DNA of 64,000 bases from Sinorhizobium fredii USDA 205 (GTDB lineage Bacteria > Pseudomonadota > Alphaproteobacteria > Rhizobiales > Rhizobiaceae), in contig NZ_AUTC01000045.1 of assembly GCF_001461695.1 (NCBI RefSeq), forward strand, positions 1 to 64,000, read 5' to 3'. Positions within the stretch are counted from its first letter, which is position 1; each line of letters begins with the position of its first letter. Shown here one piece after another: positions 33,764 to 42,694 of this stretch. A program made the position numbers and the translations under genes. The notes below the pieces were generated by a model. It had not been told where the DNA came from and ran no database searches. It saw only the letters and a program-made list of their open reading frames with translations.

Positions 33764-34540
33764 ATGTATCGTGAGAGTTCAACCCTGAGCAATTTTGAAG
33801 ATAGCAACAAGGTTTTAGCAAAGAAAAACAAGATCGTAATGCTCGCCAAGGCGGACCTGCTTGCCGAATGCCTGACGCAAGCAATCTGCACCCGCTTTCA
33901 AGGCCATGAGGTAGTGAGCCTGTCAGAAGCCGACAGTCTGCTCGATGGCAATCTCGTCGATGTCGCACTGGTGATGCTTTACCGCATGCCGGCAAGCACT
34001 TTCCCGTCGATCATCAGAATGATCCATGAGTTCCACCCCAGGGCATCGATCGGGGTGGTGGTGGACAATGCGGACGAGCTCGATACGTCGATCGCCGGCT
34101 TCGTCGATGAGGGGCTCATCCATGGCGTGCTGCCCTTGAATCTGCATCTCGATGTCTGCCTGACCGCCATCGATCTCCTGATGAAGGGCGGCGAGCATTT
34201 TCCCGCTGCGTTGCTCAGGCGACTGGCACCGCGGGGATTCGCGGGAGGCAGTTCCGCTGTTCAACGGCCGTCGGCCGTCGAGGCGATCGACCCGGAGCGG
34301 AGGGGCGAGAGCGGCAGGGGCGTGCTGACGACGCGTGAGGTCCAGATCCTCGACCTGATCTGCATGGGCACACAGAACAAGATCATTGCCGACCGGCTCG
34401 GGCTTTCGGAAAACACCGTCAAAGTGCACGTCCGCAACATCTACAAGAAGATGAACGTGCGCAACCGCACCGAAGCGGCATCGCGCTATTTCCGGCACGA
34501 AGGCGATCTGGGCTCGCCGCGGGGACGCTGGTCCAATTGA
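33764..34540 (+). CDS. LuxR/FixJ-type transcriptional regulator
   Basis: 258 residues. The N-terminal 140 residues resemble a receiver-like fold but lack a clear phospho-Asp pocket; the C-terminal HTH (LTTREVQILDLICMG, NKIIADRLGLSENTVKVHVRNIYKKMN) is a complete LuxR domain. AAGGAGGG precedes ATG 33764. Stands alone, convergent with hpd. Probably a pseudo-receiver or non-phosphorylated regulator of unknown target. Confidence 0.88.
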   Translation: MYRESSTLSNFEDSNKVLAKKNKIVMLAKADLLAECLTQAICTRFQGHEVVSLSEADSLLDGNLVDVALVMLYRMPASTFPSIIRMIHEFHPRASIGVVVDNADELDTSIAGFVDEGLIHGVLPLNLHLDVCLTAIDLLMKGGEHFPAALLRRLAPRGFAGGSSAVQRPSAVEAIDPERRGESGRGVLTTREVQILDLICMGTQNKIIADRLGLSENTVKVHVRNIYKKMNVRNRTEAASRYFRHEGDLGSPRGRWSN

Positions 34541-34544
34541 TGCG

Positions 34545-34587
34545 TGAAACAAAATTCGCGCCGCGTACCCGGCGGGGTACGCGGCGC
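34545..34587 (-). terminator. Terminator of hpd, shared with the convergent LuxR gene
   Basis: Perfect 13-bp stem GCGCCGCGTACCC (34558-34570) / GGGTACGCGGCGC (34575-34587). On the minus strand it is followed by AATTTTGTTT, giving a good U-rich tail for hpd. On the plus strand it also lies just after the LuxR-type stop codon. Confidence 0.8.
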
Positions 34588-34608
34588 TTCGCTTGAACGG
34601 TTTTGCCC

Positions 34609-35727
34609 TTATTCGGCCGCGGCCGGTGGGGTGTCGAGTGCGCCGCGGCGGATCTGGTCGGCCTCGATCGACTCGAACAGCGCCCGGAAATTACCCTCGC
34701 CGAAGCCTTCGTCTCCCTTGCGCTGGATGAATTCGAAGAAGATCGGCCCGATGACGGTTTTCGAAAAGATCTGCAGCAGGATCTTCGTCATGCCGCCGTT
34801 CACCACGCCCTCGCCATCGATCAGGATGCCGTGCTTCTTCATGCGCTCTATCGGCTCCTCATGGCCGTGGACGCGCTCATGCGACATCTCGTAATAGGTG
34901 TCGGGCGGGCCGGGCATGAATTTCAGGCCGTTCGCCGCCAGCCTGTCGGTGGCGTCGTAGATCGCCTCGGTGCCGACGGCAATGTGCTGAATGCCCTCGC
35001 CCTTGTACTTCCTCAGATATTCTTCGATCTGGCTCGTATCGTCCTTCGACTCGTTCAACGGGATGCGGATCTTGCCGCAGGGCGACGTGATCGCCCGGCT
35101 CAAGAGCCCGGTGATGCGGCCGTCAATGTCGAAGAAATGGATCTGCTTGAAGTTGAACAGCTCGCGATAGAAGGCCCACCACTTGTCCATCCTGCCGCGA
35201 TAGACGTTGTGCGTCAGGTGATCGAGATAGTAGAAGCCGACGCCGGCGGGCTTCGGATTGCGTTCGCCCAGCCATTCGAACTCGGCGTCGTAGGCAGATC
35301 CTTTCCCGCCATAGGTCTCCACAAAATAGAGCAGTGAGCCGCCGATGCCGACGATCGCCGGCACATCGAGGCTCTTGTCGCTGCCGGTATAGGGTTCTGC
35401 GCCCTTGGCGACCGCGTGCTCGAAGGCGTACGTCGCATCGACGACGCGCCAGGCCATCGACGGGGCGCAGGGCCCATGCTTGTCGACGAAGCGCATCGCA
35501 TGCGAGCCGGGTTCGGCGTTCAGGACGTAGTTGATGTCACCCTGCCGCCAGACCGTGATGTTCTTCGTCCTGTGCCTGGCGACCGGCGTGTAGCCCATGC
35601 GACGGAAGAGCTCCTCCAGCTTCTCCGGCTCCGGATGGGCGAATTCGACGAATTCGAAGCCATCCGTTCCGGCGGGATTGTCCGCCGAGATCGTTGCAGG
35701 CGGTGCATCATGTGGAAACGGACCCAT
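34609..35727 (-). CDS. hpd: 4-Hydroxyphenylpyruvate dioxygenase
   Basis: 372 residues. Fe(II) enzyme converting 4-hydroxyphenylpyruvate and O2 to homogentisate and CO2 in tyrosine breakdown. Two vicinal-oxygen-chelate domains; metal ligands His in YLDHLTHNVY, His in GIQHIAVGT and Glu in PIFFEFIQRKGD are all seen, as is the C-terminal GFGEGNFRALFESIE helix that closes the site. ATG 35727 follows GAGGAGA. Divergent from an Lrp-type regulator gene. Confidence 0.97.
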   Translation of the reverse strand: MGPFPHDAPPATISADNPAGTDGFEFVEFAHPEPEKLEELFRRMGYTPVARHRTKNITVWRQGDINYVLNAEPGSHAMRFVDKHGPCAPSMAWRVVDATYAFEHAVAKGAEPYTGSDKSLDVPAIVGIGGSLLYFVETYGGKGSAYDAEFEWLGERNPKPAGVGFYYLDHLTHNVYRGRMDKWWAFYRELFNFKQIHFFDIDGRITGLLSRAITSPCGKIRIPLNESKDDTSQIEEYLRKYKGEGIQHIAVGTEAIYDATDRLAANGLKFMPGPPDTYYEMSHERVHGHEEPIERMKKHGILIDGEGVVNGGMTKILLQIFSKTVIGPIFFEFIQRKGDEGFGEGNFRALFESIEADQIRRGALDTPPAAAE

Positions 35728-35858
35728 CGAAATTCTCCTCTCATTCCTCCGAACTTTGTTGGAGTATGGCGCAGATCTGATGCATGATGCTTGTATTCTT
35801 GCGCGGTTTTAGGAGAATCGTGCATGAATTGTGCGATAGATGGCGTAGAGGTGCATGA

Positions 35859-36338
35859 ATGGAGCAGCTTGACGGATTTGACCTGAAGATCCTCGGCGAA
35901 CTGCAGCGCGACGGGCATCTGACAAACAACGACCTCTCCGAGCGGATCGCGCTCTCCCCGTCGCAATGCTCCAGGCGGCGCTCGCGGCTCGAGGCGGAGG
36001 GCTTCATCACCGGCTACCAGGCACAGATCGACCGGCAGAAGCTCGGGCTCGATCTGATGGTGGTGATCTCAGTCACGCTGGCCACCCACAACCGCGACAA
36101 TGCGAAGCGCTTCGCCAAGCTGATCTCCGGCCTGCCCGAGGTGCTGGAGGCCTATGCACTGACCGGCGAGATGGACTACCACCTGCGCGTCGTGACACCC
36201 GACCTTTCCGGCCTTTCGCGTTTCGTCAACGACGTGCTCCTGCCGCATGACAGCGTCCAGCACGTGAAGACCTCGATCGTGCTGGAGACGCTGAAGAGCT
36301 TCGAAGGCTTGCCGATCCCGGAGCGGATGAAGGGGTAG
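35859..36338 (+). CDS. Lrp/AsnC-family regulator
   Basis: 159 residues: N-terminal HTH (LSPSQCSRRRSRLEAEGFI) and C-terminal RAM effector-binding domain (LPEVLEAYALTGEMDYHLRV). Divergent from hpd with a 131-bp shared upstream region, so it most likely activates hpd in response to tyrosine or phenylalanine, as PhhR/Lrp-type proteins do elsewhere. Confidence 0.92.
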   Translation: MEQLDGFDLKILGELQRDGHLTNNDLSERIALSPSQCSRRRSRLEAEGFITGYQAQIDRQKLGLDLMVVISVTLATHNRDNAKRFAKLISGLPEVLEAYALTGEMDYHLRVVTPDLSGLSRFVNDVLLPHDSVQHVKTSIVLETLKSFEGLPIPERMKG

Positions 36339-36353
36339 GTTCGAGCCGTTTTT

Positions 36354-36812
36354 TTACGGAATGGGCACGGATTTCCTCATCGCTCGCTCCACGGCGCTGA
36401 GCCCCTTCGAGAGGGCCTTCATATCTACCTCCCCGAGCATCGAAAGCAATTCGTCTTGATAGGCTGTCGCGAGCTCCGTCAGTTCTCGATAGGCGTGCTG
36501 GCCGGCTGGCGTCAGCGCCAGGTGTTCGAACCGCCGGTCGCGGCCGTCCGCCTCGCGCTTCAGCCAGCGGCGCTGCTCGAGGCCAAAGACGGCGCGGCTC
36601 ACCTTGGTCTTGTGCATGGTTGAGTGGGTGCCGATCTCGGTCGCCGTCATGCTGCGGCCGGAACTGCCGAGCGCGGCCAGCGTTCGCCATTCCGGCCGGG
36701 TCAGCTGGTAGCGCGCCTTGTACTGTGCGGCAAAGCGCAGCGCCACGAATTCCGCCGCCCGGTTCAGCCTATAGGGCAGGAAGGCCTCCAATTCGAACGC
36801 CTCGGTCAACAC
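36354..36812 (-). CDS. MarR-family regulator of homogentisate catabolism
   Basis: 152 residues with a MarR winged helix (MTATEIGTHSTMHKTKVSRAV, LKREADGRDRRFEHLALTPAG). Divergent from hmgA with a palindromic site between. MarR or IclR-type repressors relieved by homogentisate are the known control of hmg operons; this position implies the same role. Confidence 0.9.
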   Translation of the reverse strand: MLTEAFELEAFLPYRLNRAAEFVALRFAAQYKARYQLTRPEWRTLAALGSSGRSMTATEIGTHSTMHKTKVSRAVFGLEQRRWLKREADGRDRRFEHLALTPAGQHAYRELTELATAYQDELLSMLGEVDMKALSKGLSAVERAMRKSVPIP

Positions 36813-36843
36813 GCTTCTCCGCCGTTGATAGTTACAAAATCAA

Positions 36844-36861
36844 TAGTTACGATTGCAACTA
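36844..36861. promoter_or_regulatory. Candidate MarR operator
   Basis: TAGTT-ACGATTGC-AACTA between marR and hmgA. A further TAGTTAC half-site lies at about 36828-36834, giving a possible tandem arrangement. Confidence 0.55.
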
Positions 36862-36891
36862 ATATGCCGCGTTGAAGAGGAGATGCAAGCC

Positions 36892-38250
36892 ATGGACCAG
36901 GCGGATAAGCGCCGCACAGGAGCGGCCGGCGAGGAACAGGCGCTCGCCTATATGCCGGGCTTCGGCAACGATTTTGAGACCGAAAGCCTGCCCGGAGCCC
37001 TGCCTCAGGGACAGAACAGCCCGCAGAAGTGCAACTACGGCCTCTATGCCGAACAGCTTTCCGGCTCGCCCTTCACGGCGCCGCGCGGCACCAACGAGCG
37101 TTCCTGGCTCTACCGAATCCGCGCGAGCGTTCGGCACACCGGCCGCTTCACGAAGGTCGACTATCCGCATTGGAAGACGGCGCCGCATGTCGTCGAAAAT
37201 TCGCTGGCGCTCGGGCAATTGCGCTGGAACCCGCTGCCGGTCCCGACGGAGGAACAGAACTTCCTTCAGGGCATCCGCACCATTACGACGGCGGGGGATG
37301 TGCTGACCCAGGTCGGCATGGCGGCGCATGCCTATGTCTTCAATGCCGACATGGTCGACGACTATTTCTTCAATGCCGATGGCGAGCTCTTGATCGTGCC
37401 GGAAATGGGCGCGATCCAGGTCTTTACCGAGCTTGGCAAGATGGACGTGGCGCCCTCGGAAATCTGCCTCGTGCCACGCGGCACGATGTTCAAGGTCACT
37501 CGGCTCGGCGAGGAGAGGGCCTGGCGCGGCTACATCTGCGAGAATTACGGTGCCAAGTTCACGCTGCCGGATCGCGGGCCGATCGGCGCCAATTGCCTCG
37601 CCAATCCGCGTGATTTCAAGACGCCGGTGGCCGCGTACGAGGACAAGGAGACGCCGTGCCGGGTGCAAGTGAAGTGGTGCGGTTCCTTCCATACGGTGGA
37701 GATCGGCCACTCGCCGCTCGACGTCGTCGCCTGGCACGGCAACTACGTGCCCTATAAATACGACCTCAAGACTTTCTCGCCGGTCGGCGCCATCCTGTTC
37801 GACCATCCGGATCCGTCGATCTTCACGGTGCTGACGGCGCCATCGGGGGAGGAGGGCACGGCGAACGTCGATTTCGTCCTCTTCCCGCCGCGCTGGCTGG
37901 TCGCCGAGCACACCTTCCGGCCGCCCTGGTACCACCGCAACATCATGAGCGAGTTCATGGGGCTGATCTATGGGCGCTACGATGCGAAGGAGGAGGGTTT
38001 CGTGCCCGGCGGCATGAGCCTCCACAACATGATGCTGGCGCACGGACCGGATTTCTCAGGCTTCGAGAAGGCTTCGAACGGCGAATTGAAGCCGGTCAAG
38101 CTCGACAACACCATGGCCTTCATGTTCGAGACCCGTTTCCCGCAGCAGCTCACCAAATTCGCAGCCGAGCTCGACACGCTGCAGGACGATTACATCGACT
38201 GCTGGACCGGCCTCGACCGGAAATTCGACGGGACGCCCGGAATCAAGTGA
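36892..38250 (+). CDS. hmgA: Homogentisate 1,2-dioxygenase
   Basis: 452 residues. Opens the homogentisate ring to maleylacetoacetate with Fe(II) and O2. Sequence carries the family landmarks [12 protein letters not shown], the Fe-binding [18 protein letters not shown] region and the C-terminal HGPD segment. ATG 36892 is spaced 9 nt from GAAGAGGAG; the upstream ATG 36883 is too close to that site. First gene of hmgA-fah-maiA. Confidence 0.97.
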   Translation: MDQADKRRTGAAGEEQALAYMPGFGNDFETESLPGALPQGQNSPQKCNYGLYAEQLSGSPFTAPRGTNERSWLYRIRASVRHTGRFTKVDYPHWKTAPHVVENSLALGQLRWNPLPVPTEEQNFLQGIRTITTAGDVLTQVGMAAHAYVFNADMVDDYFFNADGELLIVPEMGAIQVFTELGKMDVAPSEICLVPRGTMFKVTRLGEERAWRGYICENYGAKFTLPDRGPIGANCLANPRDFKTPVAAYEDKETPCRVQVKWCGSFHTVEIGHSPLDVVAWHGNYVPYKYDLKTFSPVGAILFDHPDPSIFTVLTAPSGEEGTANVDFVLFPPRWLVAEHTFRPPWYHRNIMSEFMGLIYGRYDAKEEGFVPGGMSLHNMMLAHGPDFSGFEKASNGELKPVKLDNTMAFMFETRFPQQLTKFAAELDTLQDDYIDCWTGLDRKFDGTPGIK

Positions 38251-38328
38251 CTTTCGTCGAAGAACCGTGACATGCTCTCCAAATCCGCGCCGTCCGGCGC
38301 GGATCAACGACATCTATCGGGAAACACC

Positions 38329-39345
38329 ATGAAACTCGCGACGCTGAAAGACTCCACCCGCGACGGCAAGCTCGTCGTGGTCTCGAAAGACCTGACCCGT
38401 TGCTCCGAGGTGGGGCATATCGCCCGCACGCTGCAGGTGGCGCTTGACGACTGGGCGCATGCGGGGCCGCGGTTGGCGCGCGTCGCCGAGGGGATCGAGA
38501 CCGGATCGCAGCCGACCATGCGTTTCCACGAACATGATGCCGCATCGCCCTTGCCGCGGGCCTTCCACTGGGCGGACGGCTCCGCCTACGTCAACCATGT
38601 CGAGCTGGTCAGGAAGGCGCGCAATGCCGAGATGCCGGCGAGCTTCTGGACCGACCCGCTGATCTACCAGGGCGGCTCCGACAGTTTTCTGGGACCGCGT
38701 GATCCGATCGTCATGGCCGACGAGGCCTGGGGCATCGATATGGAGGGCGAGGTGGCGGTTGTCGTCGACGACGTGGCGATGGGCGCGACGCCCGACGAGG
38801 CGCGCGAGGCGATCCGGCTTGTCATGCTCGTCAACGACGTTTCGCTGCGCGGCCTTATCCCGGGGGAGCTCGCCAAGGGCTTCGGCTTCTACCAGTCGAA
38901 ACCGTCCTCCGCCTTTTCGCCGGTCGCGGTGACGCCCGACGAGCTCGGCGACGCCTGGGATGGCGGCAAGCTGCACCTGCCGCTTCGCGTCGACCTCAAT
39001 GGCAAACCCTTCGGCCGCGCCAATGCGGGTATCGATATGACCTTCGACTTTCCGCAGCTCATCGCCCATGCCGCTCGCACGCGGCCGCTTTCGGCGGGCA
39101 CGATCATCGGCTCCGGAACCGTCTCCAACAAACTCGATGGCGGACCGGGCAAGCCGGTTTCCGAAGGCGGCGTCGGCTATTCCTGCGTCGCCGAACTGCG
39201 GATGATCGAAACGATCGAAACTGGCGCGGCGAAAACGCCTTTCCTGAAATTCGGCGACGTCGTCCGGATCGAAATGAAGGATGCCGCCGCCCATTCGATC
39301 TTCGGTGCCATCGAGCAGAAGGTGGAGAGACACGAGCGCGGCTGA
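38329..39345 (+). CDS. Fumarylacetoacetate hydrolase family protein
   Basis: 338 residues. Cleaves fumarylacetoacetate to fumarate and acetoacetate. The FAH catalytic/metal region is visible (MEGEVAVVVDDV, LVNDVSLRGLIP, GTIIGSGTVSN, YSCVAELRMIE). It lies between hmgA and maiA, which fixes its role as the last enzyme of tyrosine catabolism. Its stop codon overlaps a possible maiA ATG. Confidence 0.95.
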   Translation: MKLATLKDSTRDGKLVVVSKDLTRCSEVGHIARTLQVALDDWAHAGPRLARVAEGIETGSQPTMRFHEHDAASPLPRAFHWADGSAYVNHVELVRKARNAEMPASFWTDPLIYQGGSDSFLGPRDPIVMADEAWGIDMEGEVAVVVDDVAMGATPDEAREAIRLVMLVNDVSLRGLIPGELAKGFGFYQSKPSSAFSPVAVTPDELGDAWDGGKLHLPLRVDLNGKPFGRANAGIDMTFDFPQLIAHAARTRPLSAGTIIGSGTVSNKLDGGPGKPVSEGGVGYSCVAELRMIETIETGAAKTPFLKFGDVVRIEMKDAAAHSIFGAIEQKVERHERG

Positions 39346-39371
39346 TGGCAGGAGATCGATCGGAGGCAGAC

Positions 39372-40013
39372 GTGACGACGGAAACAGTCCTCTACGACTA
39401 TTGGCGCTCTTCGGCGAGCTACCGGGTGCGGATCGCCCTCAATCTCGTCGGCGAAAGCTATCGCTCCGTTCCGGTCGATCTTCTCGCCGGGGCGCATCGC
39501 GCGCCGGAGCATCTCGCCCGCAACCCGCAGGGGCTTGTGCCGGTGCTGGATATCGATGGCGAGCGCCTTACCCAGTCGCTCGCCATCATCGAGTACCTCG
39601 CCGAAACAAGGCCTGAGGCCGGCTTCCTCCCTGCCGACGTGATCGGCCGACAGCGGGTGCGGGCGCTCTCCTATGCGATCGCCATGGAGATCCATCCCGT
39701 CTGCAATCTCGGGGTGGTAGCCCATGTCATGGAGGCTGCTGAGGACGGCGAGGCGGCGCGCCGGGCCTGGATGCAGAAGTTCATCGGCGAGGGTCTTGCC
39801 GCCTTCGAGGCGCTGCTCGGTCACCCCTCGACCGGGAGCTACTGCCACGGAGAGAGCCCAACCATGGCGGATATCTGTCTCGTGCCGCAGATCTACAATG
39901 CGTGTCGCTGGGAGGTCGACCTTTCCGGCTGCCCCCGGATTGTCGCCATCGATGCGCGCTGCGCCGAAATCGACGGCTTCGGGCAGGCGCATCCCGACCG
40001 GGTAAGGCCGTAG
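39372..40013 (+). CDS. maiA: Maleylacetoacetate isomerase (zeta-class GST)
   Basis: 213 residues from GTG 39372, which follows GGAGG by 5 nt and gives the usual family length; an ATG at 39345 would add nine unconserved residues. Glutathione-dependent cis-trans isomerisation of maleylacetoacetate to fumarylacetoacetate. Zeta-GST signature YDYWRSSASYRVRIALN with catalytic Ser, and the QSLAIIEYLAE glutathione site. Confidence 0.95.
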   Translation: MTTETVLYDYWRSSASYRVRIALNLVGESYRSVPVDLLAGAHRAPEHLARNPQGLVPVLDIDGERLTQSLAIIEYLAETRPEAGFLPADVIGRQRVRALSYAIAMEIHPVCNLGVVAHVMEAAEDGEAARRAWMQKFIGEGLAAFEALLGHPSTGSYCHGESPTMADICLVPQIYNACRWEVDLSGCPRIVAIDARCAEIDGFGQAHPDRVRP

Positions 40014-40158
40014 ACACTCGATCACGGTCCGGCCGTGTTCCGTTCCGTCCAGCCGATGTCGCGAATGGATCGGCAGGCCCGATATCGTCACGCTAGTTTT
40101 CGCGTGACTGCCCCGGAGAAGAGGGCGCGGAAACACCTCAAGAACGAGAGACCCATCG

Positions 40159-41043
40159 ATGAAAAGCTATGTGCTGACCGTCACCTGCAAATCCACCCGC
40201 GGCATCGTTGCTGCCGTGACCGGCTATCTCGCGGAGAAAGGCTGTTACATCAGCGATAGCTCGCAATTCGACGACCTCGAAACGGGCCTGTTCTTCATGC
40301 GGCTGACCTTCATCAGCCAGGAAGGCGCCAAGCTCGAGGAGCTGCGCGAAGGCTTCGCCCCTGCTATCAAGCAGTTCGGCATGACGATGGAGATCCGCGA
40401 TTCCGAAGAGCGCACCAAGGTGCTGTTGATGGTGTCGCGTTTCGGCCATTGCCTGAACGACCTGCTCTACCGCTGGAAGATCGGCGCGCTGCCGATCGAC
40501 ATTGTCGGCGTCGTCTCCAACCACTTCGACTACCAAAAGGTCGTCGTCAACCACGACATCCCGTTCCACTGCATCAAGGTGACCAAGGAGAACAAGCCGA
40601 AGGCCGAGGCGCAGCTTTTGGACTTCGTCGAGCAGACCGGCGCCGAGCTGATCGTGCTGGCCCGCTACATGCAGGTCTTGTCCGACGCGCTCTGCAAGAA
40701 GATGTCGGGGCGGATCATCAACATCCACCACTCCTTCCTGCCGTCCTTCAAGGGCGCCAACCCCTACAAGCAGGCCTATGAGCGCGGCGTCAAGCTGATC
40801 GGCGCGACGGCGCACTACGTCACCGCCGACCTCGACGAGGGGCCGATCATCGAGCAGGACATCGCCCGCATCACCCACGCGCAGTCGGCCGAGGACTATG
40901 TGTCGATCGGCCGCGACGTCGAGAGCCAGGTGCTGGCCCGCGCCGTCCACGCCCATATCCACCACCGCTGCTTCATCAACGGCAACCGCGTCGTGGTGTT
41001 TCCGCCGAGCCCGGGGAGCTATGCGTCGGAACGGATGGGTTAA
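40159..41043 (+). CDS. purU: Formyltetrahydrofolate deformylase
   Basis: 294 residues. N-terminal ACT domain (about 1-85), then a formyltransferase-fold hydrolase domain with IINIHHSFLPSFKGANPY and the catalytic Asp in YVTADLDEGPII. Releases formate from 10-formyl-THF to balance one-carbon pools. The upstream 145 bp contains a GTCACGC/GCGTGAC hairpin (40087-40108), which may be the terminator of maiA or part of the leader. Confidence 0.96.
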   Translation: MKSYVLTVTCKSTRGIVAAVTGYLAEKGCYISDSSQFDDLETGLFFMRLTFISQEGAKLEELREGFAPAIKQFGMTMEIRDSEERTKVLLMVSRFGHCLNDLLYRWKIGALPIDIVGVVSNHFDYQKVVVNHDIPFHCIKVTKENKPKAEAQLLDFVEQTGAELIVLARYMQVLSDALCKKMSGRIINIHHSFLPSFKGANPYKQAYERGVKLIGATAHYVTADLDEGPIIEQDIARITHAQSAEDYVSIGRDVESQVLARAVHAHIHHRCFINGNRVVVFPPSPGSYASERMG

Positions 41044-41132
41044 TTCGTCGTCGCCACTCGCGCCTCGCGGCCCGCATTGCCTCGCTGGATCAGGCGGCTA
41101 TAGTCGCTATGGATCATGGGCGTGGATGCAGA

Positions 41133-41248
41133 TTCGCCCCTCACCCTAGCCCTCTCCCCGCTTGCGGGGAGAGGGGATTTGGGCGGCGCGGCTTGTCCCT
41201 TCTCCCCGCGTGCGGGGAGAAGGTCGCGGCAGCGAGATGAGGGGCGAA
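41133..41248. repeat. Palindromic intergenic repeat with terminal inverted repeats
   Basis: 116-bp unit bounded by TTCGCCCCTCA and TGAGGGGCGAA. Inside are two hairpins, CCTCTCCCCGC/GCGGGGAGAGG and CCTTCTCCCCGC/GCGGGGAGAAGG. Such elements are common between rhizobial genes. Here it lies between purU and the thiolase gene. Confidence 0.75.
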
Positions 41249-41305
41249 AAACCGCACATCCCTCGCTGGAGGGAGGGAGACCCGCTCGGCCATGGGAGGA
41301 CTAAG

Positions 41306-42487
41306 ATGAGCAATAGCGACCCGGTGGTTATCGTTTCGGCGGCGCGTACGCCGATGGGCGCCTTTCAGGGCGGCCTCAAGGATCTGACGGCGCCGGAACT
41401 CGGCGCCATAGCATTAAAGGCGGCGCTCGATCGCGCCGGCCTCGACGCGGTCGACGAAGTGCTGATGGGCAACGTGCTGCCCGCCGGTCTCGGGCAGAAT
41501 CCGGCCCGGCAAGCGGCGCTCGGCGCCGGTCTCGGACAAGGGACACCGTCGACGACGGTCTCGAAGGTCTGCGGTTCGGGCATGAAGGCGCTGATGCTCG
41601 GCCATGACGCTCTTCTTTCCGGCAGCGCATCCATCGTCGGCGTTGGCGGCATGGAGTCGATGACCAATGCTCCCTACCTCCTGCCGAAGGCGCGCGGCGG
41701 CTTCCGGCTCGGCCATGGCGAGGTCAAGGACCACATGTTCCTCGACGGGTTGGAGGACGCCTATTCCGGCCGCCTGATGGGCACCTATGCCGAGGACACC
41801 GCCCAGCACTATCAGTTTTCCCGCACCGAGCAGGACGCTTTCGCGCTGCGCTCGCTGGAGCGGGCGCTGAAGGCGACGGAGGACAGATCCTTTGCCGATG
41901 AGATCGTAGCAATCGCCGATGGCGGCAAACGCGGGACCGCCAACCTCGATCGCGACGAGCAGCCGACCAAGGCGGATCCCGCAAAAATCCCGAAGTTGAA
42001 GGCGGCCTTCCGCGATGGCGGCAGCGTCACGGCCGCCAATTCCTCCTCGATCTCCGATGGCGCCGCGGCGCTGATCCTGATGCGCGCCAGCGAGGCGGAA
42101 AAGCGCGGGCTGACGCCGCTGGCGATTGTCGCCGGCCATGCGGGCCACGCCCAGGAGCCTGCCTGGTTCACGACGGCGCCGATCGGCGCCATCGACAAGC
42201 TCATCGACAAACTCGGCTGGGAAAAGGGAAGCGTCGGCCTTTACGAGATCAACGAGGCCTTCGCCATCGTCGCCATGGCGGCGATCCGCGATCTCGGCCT
42301 TTCCGACGACATCGTCAACATCCACGGCGGCGCCTGTGCGCTTGGCCACCCGATCGGTGCTTCGGGCGCTCGCATCGTCGTCACGCTCATCCATGCGATG
42401 CGCGCGAACGGCGTCAAGCGCGGCATCGCCTCGCTCTGCATCGGCGGCGGCGAGGCGACGGCGGTGGGGCTGGAGTTGCTGCAGTAG
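41306..42487 (+). CDS. Acetyl-CoA C-acyltransferase (thiolase)
   Basis: 393 residues. Active-site Cys in KVCGSGMKAL, His in GGACALGHPIGASGAR and C-terminal Cys in LCIGGGEA. Condenses or cleaves acyl-CoA units. Beside the convergent bkd operon, it could complete isoleucine or acetoacetate metabolism (acetoacetyl-CoA cleavage after fumarylacetoacetase), but phaA/BktB-like roles are equally possible. GGGAGGA precedes ATG 41306. Confidence 0.94.
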   Translation: MSNSDPVVIVSAARTPMGAFQGGLKDLTAPELGAIALKAALDRAGLDAVDEVLMGNVLPAGLGQNPARQAALGAGLGQGTPSTTVSKVCGSGMKALMLGHDALLSGSASIVGVGGMESMTNAPYLLPKARGGFRLGHGEVKDHMFLDGLEDAYSGRLMGTYAEDTAQHYQFSRTEQDAFALRSLERALKATEDRSFADEIVAIADGGKRGTANLDRDEQPTKADPAKIPKLKAAFRDGGSVTAANSSSISDGAAALILMRASEAEKRGLTPLAIVAGHAGHAQEPAWFTTAPIGAIDKLIDKLGWEKGSVGLYEINEAFAIVAMAAIRDLGLSDDIVNIHGGACALGHPIGASGARIVVTLIHAMRANGVKRGIASLCIGGGEATAVGLELLQ

Positions 42488-42525
42488 GGTTTTTGCTAGC
42501 TGGCCGAGTATGCCCTCGCGCAAAG

Positions 42526-42681
42526 ACCCCTCCCCAACTCCTCCCCACAAGGGGAGGGCTCGACCCCGTCGCCTGCGCAGTGTCATCCGCAAATGTCTGA
42601 GCTCTCGGAACTGGGGAGATAGGAATGGGCGGGCGCGTCATCGAAAGCCCCTCCCCCTGTGGGGAGGGGTTGGGGAGGGGT
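42526..42681. repeat. CCCCTCCCC-type palindromic repeat between convergent genes
   Basis: Outer arms ACCCCTCCCCAAC and GTTGGGGAGGGGT with internal GGGGAGGG/CCCCTCCCC hairpins. It fills most of the gap between the convergent thiolase and lpdV genes and may serve as a bidirectional terminator. Confidence 0.65.
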
Positions 42682-42694
42682 TAGTCCTCGCCCC

